Assembly (NCBI GenBank): GCA_903844135.1
Contig: CAIMSN010000127.1
Span: 1 to 64,000, forward strand
Origin: an uncultured Rhodospirillales bacterium
GTDB lineage: Bacteria > Pseudomonadota > Alphaproteobacteria > Acetobacterales > Acetobacteraceae
Reading direction: 5' to 3'
Length of the DNA: 64,000 bases
The notes under the pieces were generated by a model. The model did not search any database. It saw only the letters and a program-made list of their open reading frames with translations, and was not told the origin of the DNA. Shown here piece by piece: positions 1 through 9,701 of the stretch. The position numbers were made by a program, and so were the translations under genes. Each line of letters opens with the position of its first letter. The first letter of the stretch is position 1.

Positions 1-111
1 GACCGGGTCAGCGCCCTGCCGAGCGAATACCCGCACTGGATGATGGAGCGTCAGGTCGTGCGCGCCACGCAGTTGGCCGAGGTTCGCGCCGCCCGTCCCA
101 CGGCGCGGTAG
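1..111 (+). CDS. 3' end of a truncated CDS (36 aa tail, function not assignable)
   Basis: Open frame from base 1 to TAG at 109-111 (DRVSALPSEYPHWMMERQVVRATQLAEVRAARPTAR*). Confidence 0.55.
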   Translation, partial: DRVSALPSEYPHWMMERQVVRATQLAEVRAARPTAR

Positions 112-126
112 GGCCCGGGGGCGGGT

Positions 127-1086
127 TCAGGGCGGCGGGCCGGGACCACCGGCCGACATGCTCGTCGCCGGCGCCGGCCGGTCGGTGGCGGCGCTGCCGA
201 GCGAGGCGGCGATGATGCCGCCGATCGCCAGCCAGCGCAGCGTCGAGAGATGCTCGCCGAGCAGCGCCAGCCCGATCAGGGCGGCGATCGCGGGCTCCAG
301 CGACATCAGGATCGAGAAGCCGCGCATGCTCATGCGCTGCATCACGAACATCTCGATCGAATAGGGCACCGCGCTCGACAGCAGCGCCATGCCGAGCGCC
401 GCCGGCAGCAGCCAGTGACGCATCGCCTCGCCGGTCGTCAGCAGCGGCAGCGCGGGCAGGGCGACCGGCAGGGTGACGATCGCGGCGACGCTCATGCCGA
501 GGGCGGTGGCGGTGATTCCGGAGACATGGCGGCCGAGTCTGCGCCCGACCAGGATATAGAGCGCCCAGGCGCCGCCGGCGGCGATCGCCAGCAGCACGCC
601 GACAGGATCGAGCCGGTGTGCCGTCTGCCAGGGCTGCAGCAGCAGGACCAGACCGGCGACCGCGAGTGCCACCCAGAGCAGATCCAGCGCCCGCCTGGAA
701 CCGATCAGCGCCAGTCCCAGCGGCCCGGTGAACTCGATCGCGACGACGATGCCGAGCGGCAGCCGCGACAGCGCGAGGTAGAACACCACGTTCATCACGC
801 CCAGCGTGACGCCGTAGGCCAGGATAACCCCGGCCGCCCGTCGCGACGGCATCCTGAACCGGTCGTGACGCACCAGGAGTGCGACGAGCAGCAGGATCGC
901 GCTGGCCAGCAGCACCCGCAGGCCGGCCGTGCCGGCGGCGCCCAGCGCCGGAAACAGGATCTTCGCCAGGCTGGCGCCGACCTGCACCGACACCATGCCG
1001 ATCAGCAGCGCGCCGAGATTGGCGGCCTGATACCGGCCGTCGCGATAGCCGGTCCCGGCCCGCCCGGCCGAGACCGTCGTCGCCAT
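127..1086 (-). CDS. EamA/DMT-family transporter (RhtA-like)
   Basis: About 10 hydrophobic segments, two EamA-like halves; ORF trimmed to MATTVSAG start because the upstream extension is low complexity and overlaps the next gene. Confidence 0.85.
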   Translation of the reverse strand: MATTVSAGRAGTGYRDGRYQAANLGALLIGMVSVQVGASLAKILFPALGAAGTAGLRVLLASAILLLVALLVRHDRFRMPSRRAAGVILAYGVTLGVMNVVFYLALSRLPLGIVVAIEFTGPLGLALIGSRRALDLLWVALAVAGLVLLLQPWQTAHRLDPVGVLLAIAAGGAWALYILVGRRLGRHVSGITATALGMSVAAIVTLPVALPALPLLTTGEAMRHWLLPAALGMALLSSAVPYSIEMFVMQRMSMRGFSILMSLEPAIAALIGLALLGEHLSTLRWLAIGGIIAASLGSAATDRPAPATSMSAGGPGPPP

Positions 1087-1093
1087 GGTCGGG

Positions 1094-1777
1094 CTAGCTG
1101 CCGCCGAAGCCGAGGAAGCCGACATCCGGCTTCGGCGTGCCGCCATCGGCGGCGTATTGCCGGTTCTGCTTCGCCGGAATCCGCTTGGCCGCCAGCTTGT
1201 CGGCGCGGCTGATCTTGACCCGGCTCGCCTTGACCGACTTGCCCGACGCCGTGGTGCCTGCGCCTGGGCCGTCGCCGGCATCGGCGACCGAGGCGACCGG
1301 GGCGCCCTGCTCGTTGTTGCGCATCGACAGCAGCAGGAAGGTGAGGTCGTTGCGGTTCAGGTCGATCGCCATGTCCAGCGGGCTCTGGCCGAGCACGTTC
1401 TTGCCGTTCAGGTCGGCGCCGCGTCCGAGCGCCTCCTTGGCGGAGGTGATGTCGCCGCGGTTGATGGCGTCGAACAGCGCTGCCGTCGGCTCCATGTCGA
1501 TGCTGGCATGGCCGGAGGTCGCGGTGGCCTCGTCGGTGACGGCGCCCGGGATCGCCGGCGGCGGCGCGGCGGCCTTGGCGTCGGCCTTGGCCTGGGCCTT
1601 CTGCGCCGCGTCCGCGGCCTCGCGATCGTCGTCGGGGCCGGAGCCGCCGCCGCCGCTGTTGCCCATGCTGAACTGCGCCATCGCCGCATGCGTCGGCAGC
1701 AGCGCCGGAGCGGCGCCGAGCAGCAGGACGGTCATGGCGATACGCAGGCGGGTGCGCAAAGTGCTGGGTGAATCCAT
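1094..1777 (-). CDS. Exported ankyrin-repeat-like protein
   Basis: Signal peptide-like N-terminus (LRIAMTVLLLGAAPALLPTHAAMA) and ankyrin-type repeats (ALFDAINRGDITSAKEALGRGADLNGKNVLGQSPLDMAIDLN); start could also be 1807. Confidence 0.7.
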   Translation of the reverse strand: MDSPSTLRTRLRIAMTVLLLGAAPALLPTHAAMAQFSMGNSGGGGSGPDDDREAADAAQKAQAKADAKAAAPPPAIPGAVTDEATATSGHASIDMEPTAALFDAINRGDITSAKEALGRGADLNGKNVLGQSPLDMAIDLNRNDLTFLLLSMRNNEQGAPVASVADAGDGPGAGTTASGKSVKASRVKISRADKLAAKRIPAKQNRQYAADGGTPKPDVGFLGFGGS

Positions 1778-1811
1778 ATCGAGTCTCGGTCCGCTCATCG
1801 TGCGCAAAATC

Positions 1812-2303
1812 TCAGGCCGGGTTGAGCCAGGCGATCCCGGCCGTCAGCCAGGTCGCGTAGCACACCCAGGCGAGATATGGCGCCATCAAAAGACTGGCGG
1901 TGCGATCGACGCGGCGGAAATCGCGCAGCATCAGCGTCACCAGCAGGCAGAGGAACAGCATGATCGCGGTCGCCGCCTGGGTCTTGTGCAGGCCGAAGAA
2001 GGTGGGCGTCCAGAGCGCGTTGACGAAAAGCTGCCAGCCCCAGAGCTGCAGCGAGCGATGCCGCGGCGGCCGCCGGTCGGAGCGCCAGACCCGCCAGGCG
2101 GCGACCGCCATCGCCAGATAGAGCGGCACCCAGACCAGCGGGAACACCCAGCGCGGCGGGTTGCCCGGCGGCTGCCGCAGGCTCTGATACCAGCCCTGCA
2201 TCGCCGGCCGGGTGATCAGCGCCGCCAGCCCGGCCACCGACAGGCACAGCACCAGGAAGCCGATCAGGACCAGGATCGGGTGCGGCAGGCTCCGGCGGGG
2301 CAT
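1812..2303 (-). CDS. TspO/MBR family (tryptophan-rich sensory) protein
   Basis: 163 aa, five hydrophobic helices, W-rich motifs (PPGNPPRWVFPLVWVPLYLAMAVAAWRVW, LQLWGWQLFVNALWTPTFFG). Confidence 0.88.
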   Translation of the reverse strand: MPRRSLPHPILVLIGFLVLCLSVAGLAALITRPAMQGWYQSLRQPPGNPPRWVFPLVWVPLYLAMAVAAWRVWRSDRRPPRHRSLQLWGWQLFVNALWTPTFFGLHKTQAATAIMLFLCLLVTLMLRDFRRVDRTASLLMAPYLAWVCYATWLTAGIAWLNPA

Positions 2304-2403
2304 TCTGGACGAGGTCTGGAAGGCACGGTCTCCCGGTGCGGCGCCGGGCGACTGCAACAGAGCGGGGCGGGTTCCGCAAGGGGTCGCGGCGCCGGAATCC
2401 CGG

Positions 2404-4623
2404 TCACGGCCGCGCCCGTCCTTCGCGATACCAGCCCAGCAGCAGCAGCAGCAGGGCCAGCGGCAGCACCAGCCAGGCCGGCAGCAGGCTCCTCGCCCGC
2501 TCCCCGGTGACGACATGCGCGCCATGCCGCTTGAGCCCGATCCAGCCGGCGCCCGACGCCGCCTCGTGCGCACCGACCAGGCGCAGCGACGGCACCCTGG
2601 CCGCCACCGCGTCCGGCGCCGGATCGTCGCCCAGCCAGCCGACGCTGCCGCCGGTGCGCCGGACCAGAGGCGCAAGCACGCTCGCGGTGGCCCGCAGATC
2701 GGACAATTCCAGCGGATCGCCCGGGCGCGCCGCGGCGAAGGCGTGCTCGCCGCCGACGCTCGCCTGCCAGATCCCGGGCGCCGCCGCCGGCATGCTGCCG
2801 GACGCGCTGCCGTCCGGTCGCATCGACAGCGCCAGCGTGCTCCTGGCGCCGTCGGGCGCGGTCACCACCGCGCTCGAGGCTGGCTGGCCGGCGACCGAAT
2901 GACGCGTCACCGTCAGCGTGCCGTCGCTCAGTCCGGCGCTCAGCCGCTCCTCCTCGAGTTCCGGCTCCTTCATCAGCCAGTGCGCCAGACGGCGCAGCAG
3001 CTCCGCCTGCGGGCCGCCGCCATCCTCTGCCCGCGACCAGAGCCAGAGCTGGTCCGACAGCAGCATCGCCACCCTGCCGTCGCCGACCCGGTCCAGGACC
3101 AGCAGCGGGCTGTGGTTCGGACCGTCGAGCAGCACCTGCGCGGACGGATCGAGCCGGGACGGATCGGCGGCCAGCGCGCGATACCAGTCGCCCCAGCCTC
3201 TGTCCGCGCTCTTTTCCGGCCGTGTCTCGCCCGGGTTCGTCTGACCCGGCGGCATCTGCGGCAGGCCGGCGGTCACCGGGTGGCGACGGCCGAGCGCGGT
3301 CGGCATCGGCTGGTAGCGCTGCTCGACCAGCCCGCCCTCCTCCGGCACCCGCACCGGCAGCACCTCGCCGAGCGGCGTGTCCTGCAGCGTGCCCGGGCCG
3401 ATGAATTCCGGCCCGGCGGTCACCAGCAGGCCGCCGCCGCCACGCACGAAATCGGCGATGTTGCGCAGATAGGACATCGGCAGGATGCCGCGATTCTCGA
3501 ACCCGTCCAGGATGATCAGGTCGAACTGGTCGATCTTCTCCAGGAACAGCTCGCGGATCGGGAAGGCGATCAGCGCCAGGTCGTTCAGCGGGGTGGAGTC
3601 GTCCTTGTCCGGCGGACGCAGGATGGTGAAATGCACCAGATCGACCGCCGGATCGGCCTTGAGCAGCCGGCGCCAGACGCGCTCGCCCTGGTTCGGGGTC
3701 CCGGACACCAGCAGCACCTTCAGCCGGTCGCGCACCCCGTCGATCTGCACGATCTGCTGGTTGTTCTCGGTCGAGACCTCGCCCGGCAGGGTCGTGGCGG
3801 TGAGCGACAGCAGCATCGGCCCCGGACGCGTCACCGGCACGGTGATGTCCTGCGGCGTGCCGACCGCCACCCTGCGGGTCAGCGGCGGATCGCCGTCGCG
3901 ACGCAAGGTCAGGGTGGTCAGGGTCGCCGGGGTCGTCTCGCCTCGTCCGGCCGGCGCCGGTCCCAGATCGTCGACCTGCACGCGCAGGGTCGCGTTCTGG
4001 CCGACGATGGCGAACGGCGGCGCCTGCAGGATCCGCAGGCGACGGTCGGTCTGCTCGCCGGCGGCCGGGATCAGCACATGCAGCGGCACGTCCGGATTGC
4101 CCGGCGGGAATGCCGGCGCCGGTGTGCCGGGCGCCGGCGCCGGCGGCACGTCGTGGGCCTGTCCGTCCGTCACCGCGATCACCGCGGCGATCCTGCCGCC
4201 GCCTTCCGAGGCCGGCACCGATGCGGCCGCATGCTCGATCGCGCCGATCAGCCGGGTGCCGCCGCCCGCCTCCTGGTCCTGCGACACCGGCACCGTCTGC
4301 ACGCCGATCCCCGGCAGCGCCGCGGCTTCCTGCCGGATCCGCGCCACCGCTTCGTCGGCGATCGCCTGGCGCCGTCCCACCTGCATCGAGCCGGTACGGT
4401 CGACCAGCAGCAGCAGGGTCTGCGGCAGTTCGCGCCAATCCTGGCGGAGCAGGATCGGCCCGCTCAGCCAGGCCAGCAGCAGGCCCAGCCCGAGCCCGCG
4501 CCACACCGCGCCGGAGGCGCGGCGCAGCAGCGCCAGCACGATCGACGCCAGGCACAGCCCGGCCAGCGACCAGAGCAGCCAGGCCGGCAGCAGCGGCGCG
4601 AAATCCAGCGACAGGCGCCTCAT
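2404..4623 (-). CDS. Membrane-anchored VWA-like / glutamine-amidotransferase-like protein of the MoxR-DUF58 operon
   Basis: N-terminal TM helices, MIDAS-like LLLLVDRTGSMQ, AVTDGQ, GATase-like DLIILDGFENRG...FVRGGGGLLVTAGPEF; last gene of operon with 4-bp overlap. Confidence 0.78.
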   Translation of the reverse strand: MRRLSLDFAPLLPAWLLWSLAGLCLASIVLALLRRASGAVWRGLGLGLLLAWLSGPILLRQDWRELPQTLLLLVDRTGSMQVGRRQAIADEAVARIRQEAAALPGIGVQTVPVSQDQEAGGGTRLIGAIEHAAASVPASEGGGRIAAVIAVTDGQAHDVPPAPAPGTPAPAFPPGNPDVPLHVLIPAAGEQTDRRLRILQAPPFAIVGQNATLRVQVDDLGPAPAGRGETTPATLTTLTLRRDGDPPLTRRVAVGTPQDITVPVTRPGPMLLSLTATTLPGEVSTENNQQIVQIDGVRDRLKVLLVSGTPNQGERVWRRLLKADPAVDLVHFTILRPPDKDDSTPLNDLALIAFPIRELFLEKIDQFDLIILDGFENRGILPMSYLRNIADFVRGGGGLLVTAGPEFIGPGTLQDTPLGEVLPVRVPEEGGLVEQRYQPMPTALGRRHPVTAGLPQMPPGQTNPGETRPEKSADRGWGDWYRALAADPSRLDPSAQVLLDGPNHSPLLVLDRVGDGRVAMLLSDQLWLWSRAEDGGGPQAELLRRLAHWLMKEPELEEERLSAGLSDGTLTVTRHSVAGQPASSAVVTAPDGARSTLALSMRPDGSASGSMPAAAPGIWQASVGGEHAFAAARPGDPLELSDLRATASVLAPLVRRTGGSVGWLGDDPAPDAVAARVPSLRLVGAHEAASGAGWIGLKRHGAHVVTGERARSLLPAWLVLPLALLLLLLGWYREGRARP

Positions 4624-7538
4624 GGCGGCTGCCCCGGGTCGGAGCCGTCGCCGCCGCTCTCATCGCCCAGGCCACTTCCCTGGCCACTTCCCTGGCCACT
4701 CCCCTGGCCCAGCCGCTTGAGCAGCGCCGGCACGTGCACCTGGTCGGTCTTGTAGTTGCCGGTGAGGGCGTAGATCACCGCATTCACCCCGAACCGGTAG
4801 GCGGCGATGCGCTGCTCCTCGCCGCCGGGGATGGTGGCGTACGGGTTCTGCCCGGACGGATCGACCGCCCAGGCGGCCGCCCAGTCGTTGGCGCCCAGGA
4901 TCACCGGGCTGACCCCGTCATTGCCGGCATCCTCCGCCCCCGCCACCCAGACCGGCGCGCCGGCGTAGCGGCCGGGCATGCCATGCAGGAGGTAGAATGT
5001 GCGCGACAGCACGTGGTTCGGCGCGGCGACGGCGAGCGCCGGAAGCTCCAGCCCGCCTGTCGCCAGCCGCAGCGCCTGGCTCGTCCCCGGCACCACCGGC
5101 ACATAGCCGTCGCCCGCTCCGCCTGCCGCCGCGCCCTGCGTGTCGATCAGCAGGATGCCGCCATGGCTCATGTAGCCGTTCAGCGCTGCGGTCCATGCCG
5201 GCGACGGGGCCGCGGTGACGCTGGCCGGCGTCACCGGCCAGTACAGCAGCGGATAGAAGGCGAGGTCGTCGCGACCCGGCAACACCCCGTCCGGCTCGCC
5301 GAGCTTGGCCGAGGTGCGGGCATTGGCGTAATGCGACAGCCCTTCCAGCCCCTCCTTCGAGATCTGGTCGGTGGCCGGATCGCCGGTGACCACATAGGCC
5401 AGCCTGGTCTCGAGCGCACCGCCCGGAACCTGAGCAGGACCCTGGGCCGAGGCGGCCAGCGGGGCGACGAGAACCGCCAGCACAACCGGAACCAGCGCCA
5501 GCGCCGCCATGCCAGCGCCACGCCTGGCGCGTCGTCCGGGCAGCCGGATCAGGCCGCGCAGCGCGAGTGTGGCGATCAGGTCCGCGACCAGCAGCACCAG
5601 GCAGGCCGCCAGCAGCGACGGGCCGAGCGGCCGCTCGCCGGCATCGCCGGCGAGGTCGCGCAGCGTACCGACCGGCGCCTCCGGCGTCAGCGCCGGCAGG
5701 GCATCGGCGATGTTGAGCGCACGGCGGCTGGCGAGCGGTCCGTACAGCCCGGCCGGATGCGTGCTCGAGGCGGGCGTCGTGCCGAACAGGTCCGACCGCA
5801 GCCCTTGCGCGGATGGTGGCGGCGGACCGAGCTGGCCGTCGCCCGACAGGGTCTGCGCCGGAGCCAGGACCGCGCCGTCGCCCGGCGTGGCCAGCCCGGC
5901 GGACCGCTGCACCAGCCGCTGCAGCATCTGCGGGAACAGGCCCGACAGCGGCAGGTTCGACCAGTCGGCGGTGCTGGTGACGTGGAACAGCACCAGTTGG
6001 CCGTCTCCCAGCGGGGCATGGGTCACCAGCGGCGTGCCGTCCGCGAGCCTCGCCCAGACCTTGTCGCCGAGATCGGCGGACGGTTCGGCCAGCACCTGTC
6101 GCGAGACGGTGACTTCCGCGGGGATCTCCAGCCCGGCGAACGGCGATCCGGCGGGAAACGGCGACGGATGCTCGGGATGGCCCCAGGACATCGCGCCGCC
6201 GAGCTGCCGCGCGCCGCCGAGCAGTCTGGTCGGAAGCAGCGATACGCCGCCCGGCGCGGTCGCCGCGTGGCCGGTCCGGTCCGGGCTGTCCCCGGTGCCG
6301 CCGGTGGCGGCAGCGCCTGGGTCCGCGGCGGCGCCCAGGTTCGCGGCGTCTCCGGCGCTGTCCGACGCCAGTCTCGGTCCGGCGAAGCGGATCAGCATGC
6401 CGCCCTGTCTTACCCAGCCTGCGACCCGGTCGCGCGACGCCTGGCTGCCCAGCGTGCCGTCCGGCGCCACCAGCACCGAGAGCTGCCGTCCGAGCAGGGC
6501 GTCCAGCGTGCCCTCGCGCAGCTCGGTGGTCGGGGACAGCGCCCGTCGCAGATAGAACAGCGCGCCGAGCAGCGGCGTGTCCGCGCCCGCCTGGGTCAGC
6601 AATCCGACCGGCCGGCGGCGATCGCCCTCGTCCAGCAGCCTGACCGCGCCGGCGCCGGCCACCTGGTCGACCACCAGCCGGGAGAGCTGGTTCCGAAGCT
6701 CGGCCGGCAGCGTCAGGCTGGCGACGGCCCGGGACCCGCCGGCGGGAACCAGCGCCGAGGCGCGGGCCAGCACGCCGCCGGACAGCGTCTCGCCGCGCAC
6801 CACCAGGCGGCGGGCCGCCCGGCCCGGTAACACCATGAGCGGAACGTCGAGCCCGTGCGCGGAGACCGAGGGAGCGCCCGGGACAGCGATCGTCGGCTCG
6901 GCGCCGAGTTGCGTGACCGGGCCGGTCGCGCGCAGCGCAGCGGCGAACGCCGCATCCCCGGCAGAGGCGAGCCCGTCCGCCAGATAGAGCACGCTGCCCT
7001 GCATCCGCGCGCTGCGCAGCGCGCGCGCGGCGCCGCCGCGATCGGTCGGCCAGGCGCGCGGCGTCGCCCCCTCCAGCCTGGCGCGGATCTCCGACGCAGG
7101 CATCGCCGCCGAGAGCGCGGGTGCGACACCCGACCGGTCCGGCGCGGTGCGCAGCAGCCTCACCATCCGTCCGGCCCGCGCCGCCCGGTCGAGCGCGTCG
7201 CCGGCGGCGGCCAGCCTGGCCGGCCAGTCCGGCGCCGCCGCCCAGCCATCGTCGATGGCCAGCAGCAGCGGGCCGGTCTGCGCGGCGGCGTCCGGCGCCC
7301 GTCCGACCAGCACCGGCTGCGCCAGTCCGGTCACCAGCAGGGTCGCGGCGAGGATTCGGAGCACGAGCAGCCAGGGCGGCACCCGTCTCGCCTCGCGCAG
7401 CCTGGCGACGAGCCCATCCAGCAGCCGGATCGCCGGGAACGGCTGCACCAGCGGGCTTGGCGGCAGGGCGCGCAGCAGCCACCACAGCAGCGGCAGCGCC
7501 GCCAGGCCGAGCAGCAGGAACGGAGCGGCGAAGATCAT
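4620..7538 (-). CDS. BatA-like N-terminal / DUF4159 C-terminal membrane protein
   Basis: N-terminus MIFAAPFLLLGLAALPLLWWLLRALPPSP typical of BatA/aerotolerance family; C-terminal DUF4159-like YVVTGDPATDQISKEGLEGLSHY...DLAFYPLLYWPVTP. Confidence 0.8.
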   Translation of the reverse strand: MIFAAPFLLLGLAALPLLWWLLRALPPSPLVQPFPAIRLLDGLVARLREARRVPPWLLVLRILAATLLVTGLAQPVLVGRAPDAAAQTGPLLLAIDDGWAAAPDWPARLAAAGDALDRAARAGRMVRLLRTAPDRSGVAPALSAAMPASEIRARLEGATPRAWPTDRGGAARALRSARMQGSVLYLADGLASAGDAAFAAALRATGPVTQLGAEPTIAVPGAPSVSAHGLDVPLMVLPGRAARRLVVRGETLSGGVLARASALVPAGGSRAVASLTLPAELRNQLSRLVVDQVAGAGAVRLLDEGDRRRPVGLLTQAGADTPLLGALFYLRRALSPTTELREGTLDALLGRQLSVLVAPDGTLGSQASRDRVAGWVRQGGMLIRFAGPRLASDSAGDAANLGAAADPGAAATGGTGDSPDRTGHAATAPGGVSLLPTRLLGGARQLGGAMSWGHPEHPSPFPAGSPFAGLEIPAEVTVSRQVLAEPSADLGDKVWARLADGTPLVTHAPLGDGQLVLFHVTSTADWSNLPLSGLFPQMLQRLVQRSAGLATPGDGAVLAPAQTLSGDGQLGPPPPSAQGLRSDLFGTTPASSTHPAGLYGPLASRRALNIADALPALTPEAPVGTLRDLAGDAGERPLGPSLLAACLVLLVADLIATLALRGLIRLPGRRARRGAGMAALALVPVVLAVLVAPLAASAQGPAQVPGGALETRLAYVVTGDPATDQISKEGLEGLSHYANARTSAKLGEPDGVLPGRDDLAFYPLLYWPVTPASVTAAPSPAWTAALNGYMSHGGILLIDTQGAAAGGAGDGYVPVVPGTSQALRLATGGLELPALAVAAPNHVLSRTFYLLHGMPGRYAGAPVWVAGAEDAGNDGVSPVILGANDWAAAWAVDPSGQNPYATIPGGEEQRIAAYRFGVNAVIYALTGNYKTDQVHVPALLKRLGQGSGQGSGQGSGLGDESGGDGSDPGQPP
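4670..4705. repeat. 3 x 12-bp in-frame tandem repeat encoding GQGS repeats at the DUF4159 protein C-terminus
   Basis: ggccacttccct / ggccacttccct / ggccactcccct; protein GQGSGQGSGQGSGLG. Confidence 0.9.
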
Positions 7539-8548
7539 CCGGCCGCGCTCATCCCCGGCCGGCGTGGCGCCAGCGCCTGGTGCAGCGCCAGCAGCAGCGT
7601 CTCGGCGGGCCGGTCGGTGCGATGGAACAGCAGCCCGGCACCGACGCCGGCGCAGAGCGACGCGAGACCGGACCGGTGCGCGGCGATCGCCTCCGCATAC
7701 AGGTCGCGTATGTCGCCCGCCTGCGCGACCAGAAGCGGTGCCTCGCCCTCGACGCCCTCGAACCGGATGCGGCCGTCATAGGGCAGGGTCAGCTCGGCCG
7801 GGTCGAGCACCTGCACCAGCAGAGGCGTCACCGGGATCGCCGCCAGCCCGGCCAGCATCGCCCGGATCTCCGGCAGCGGAGACAGGAAATCGCCGATCAG
7901 CACCAGCCTGGCATGGCGCGGCAGGTCGGCATGCAGGGGGAGGGACGATCCCTGCCTGGCGGCATCGCCGGCCAGGCGCAGCGCCAGGCGCTCCGCCGCC
8001 TGTCGTCCGGCGAAGCGTTCGCGTCCGCCGGAGCCGTCGAGCAGGGCCAGATGCTCGCCGCCGCGCAGCAGCAGCAGCGACAGCGCCAGCAGCACCAGCT
8101 CGGCGCGGTCGCCCTTTTCCGGCAGCGAAGCGGCCGAGCGCCACCGCATGCTGGGCGAGTGGTCGCGCCATAGACAGACGGTCTGCGCCGCCTCCCATTC
8201 CGTCTCGCGCACGAACAGCCTGCTGCCGCGCGCGGATTGCCGCCAGTCGATCCGCGCCGTCGATTCGCCCGGCGTCAGCGGCCGGTACTGCCAGAAGCTG
8301 TCGCCGCTGCCGGCCCGGAGCCTGCCATGCACGCCCGCGGCCACGGTGGCGGCAATCCGCTCGGCATCCGCCAGCAGCGCCGGGAGACGCGCGGCGAGCG
8401 CCTCGGCCGCGATCCTGGAGGTGGTCCGATCGCCGGCCGGCGCGGCGCGGCGCACGGCGGCGCGGAGCGTGGTCCCGACACCGGTTCCGAACACCATCCC
8501 GATCCTGGCCGCCATGCCGCGGTCCGGTCGTGCCCCGGGAGCGCTCAC
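7535..8548 (-). CDS. DUF58 domain-containing protein
   Basis: Motif YRPLTPGESTARIDWRQSARGSRLFVRETEWEAAQTVCLWRDHSPSM typical of DUF58; adjacent to MoxR ATPase. Confidence 0.87.
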   Translation of the reverse strand: MSAPGARPDRGMAARIGMVFGTGVGTTLRAAVRRAAPAGDRTTSRIAAEALAARLPALLADAERIAATVAAGVHGRLRAGSGDSFWQYRPLTPGESTARIDWRQSARGSRLFVRETEWEAAQTVCLWRDHSPSMRWRSAASLPEKGDRAELVLLALSLLLLRGGEHLALLDGSGGRERFAGRQAAERLALRLAGDAARQGSSLPLHADLPRHARLVLIGDFLSPLPEIRAMLAGLAAIPVTPLLVQVLDPAELTLPYDGRIRFEGVEGEAPLLVAQAGDIRDLYAEAIAAHRSGLASLCAGVGAGLLFHRTDRPAETLLLALHQALAPRRPGMSAAG

Positions 8549-9558
8549 CCGAGCCGTCGGACCAGCCCGTCGATCAACTGCGAGAGCTGGATGCCTTCCG
8601 CCCTGGCGGCGAAGCTCAGCGCCATGCGGTGGCGCAGCACCGGCTGCGCCAGCGCCGCCACGTCGTCCAGGCTCGGCGACAGGCGTCCGTCCAGCAGCGC
8701 CCTGGCGCGCGTCGCCAGCATCAGCGCCTGCGCCGCGCGAGGACCCGGCCCCCAGGCCAGCGATCGACGCACCGTCTCGTCCGCGGCGGTTTCCGGTCTG
8801 GCGCCTCGGACCAGCGCCAGGATCGCGTCGACGATGGTCTCGCCGATCGGCAGCCGCCGGACCAGCGCCTGCGCCGCCAGCAACTCGCCCTCGGCCAGCA
8901 CCGGCGCGGCGCCCGCGCGCGGCCCGCCGGTGGTGGCCAGCAGCATGGTCCGCTCCGCCGCCTGGTCGGGGTAGGTCAGGTCGATCTGCAGCAGGAACCG
9001 GTCGAGCTGCGCCTCGGGCAGCGGGTAGGTGCCTTCCTGCTCGATCGGGTTCTGCGTCGCCAGCACGTGGAACGGCGACGGCAGCGCCTGATCGAGGCCG
9101 GCGACCGCCACCTTGTGCTCCTGCATCGCCTGCAGCAGTGCCGACTGGGTGCGCGGGCTGGCGCGGTTGATCTCGTCCGCCATCAGCAACTGGCAGAACA
9201 CCGGCCCGCGCACGAAGCGGAAGCCGCGCCGTCCGGACGGATCCTCCTCCAGGATCTCGGAGCCGGTGATGTCGGCCGGCATCAGGTCGGGGGTGAACTG
9301 GACCCGCCTGGATTGCAGGCCCAGCACGGTCCCCAGCGTCTCGACCAGCAGCGTCTTGCCGAGCCCTGGCGCACCGACCAGCAGCGCGTGGCCGCCGGAC
9401 AGGATCGCGGTCAGGACCTCGTCCACCACCTGGTCCTGGCCGAAGATCACCCGGCCGATGCCGGTTTTGACCAGGGCCAGCCGGGTCGCGAGCGAGTCCG
9501 CCGCCTCCACCGGGTCGGTCCCGGTCTCGTCCAGCGTCAATCCAACCGGTCCTGTCAT
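8545..9558 (-). CDS. MoxR-family AAA+ ATPase
   Basis: Walker A GAPGLGKT, LMADEINRASPRTQSALLQAMQE, ATQNPIEQEGTYPLPEAQLDRF. Confidence 0.93.
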   Translation of the reverse strand: MTGPVGLTLDETGTDPVEAADSLATRLALVKTGIGRVIFGQDQVVDEVLTAILSGGHALLVGAPGLGKTLLVETLGTVLGLQSRRVQFTPDLMPADITGSEILEEDPSGRRGFRFVRGPVFCQLLMADEINRASPRTQSALLQAMQEHKVAVAGLDQALPSPFHVLATQNPIEQEGTYPLPEAQLDRFLLQIDLTYPDQAAERTMLLATTGGPRAGAAPVLAEGELLAAQALVRRLPIGETIVDAILALVRGARPETAADETVRRSLAWGPGPRAAQALMLATRARALLDGRLSPSLDDVAALAQPVLRHRMALSFAARAEGIQLSQLIDGLVRRLG

Positions 9559-9701
9559 CCTGCCTCGCTCTCGCCCGGCGGGCGCCCCCGGGCGGTGCCC
9601 CGGTGCAGTGCCCCCGGAAGTGCCTCCGGGAGTGCCTGTGGGGGGCAATCTGCCATGTCCGGGGGTTTCATCAAGCCGGTGCGGCTCCCTATATCGGAGT
9701 G

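Noticed and set aside
2212-4755. 847-aa plus-strand and 811-aa minus-strand (2264-4699) ORFs
   Set aside because: Shadow frames of the VWA-like membrane protein at 2404-4623; compositionally R/A/G/Q-rich with no recognisable motif.
4110-6830. 906-aa plus-strand ORF
   Set aside because: Antisense to the DUF4159 gene; low-complexity, no domain signature.
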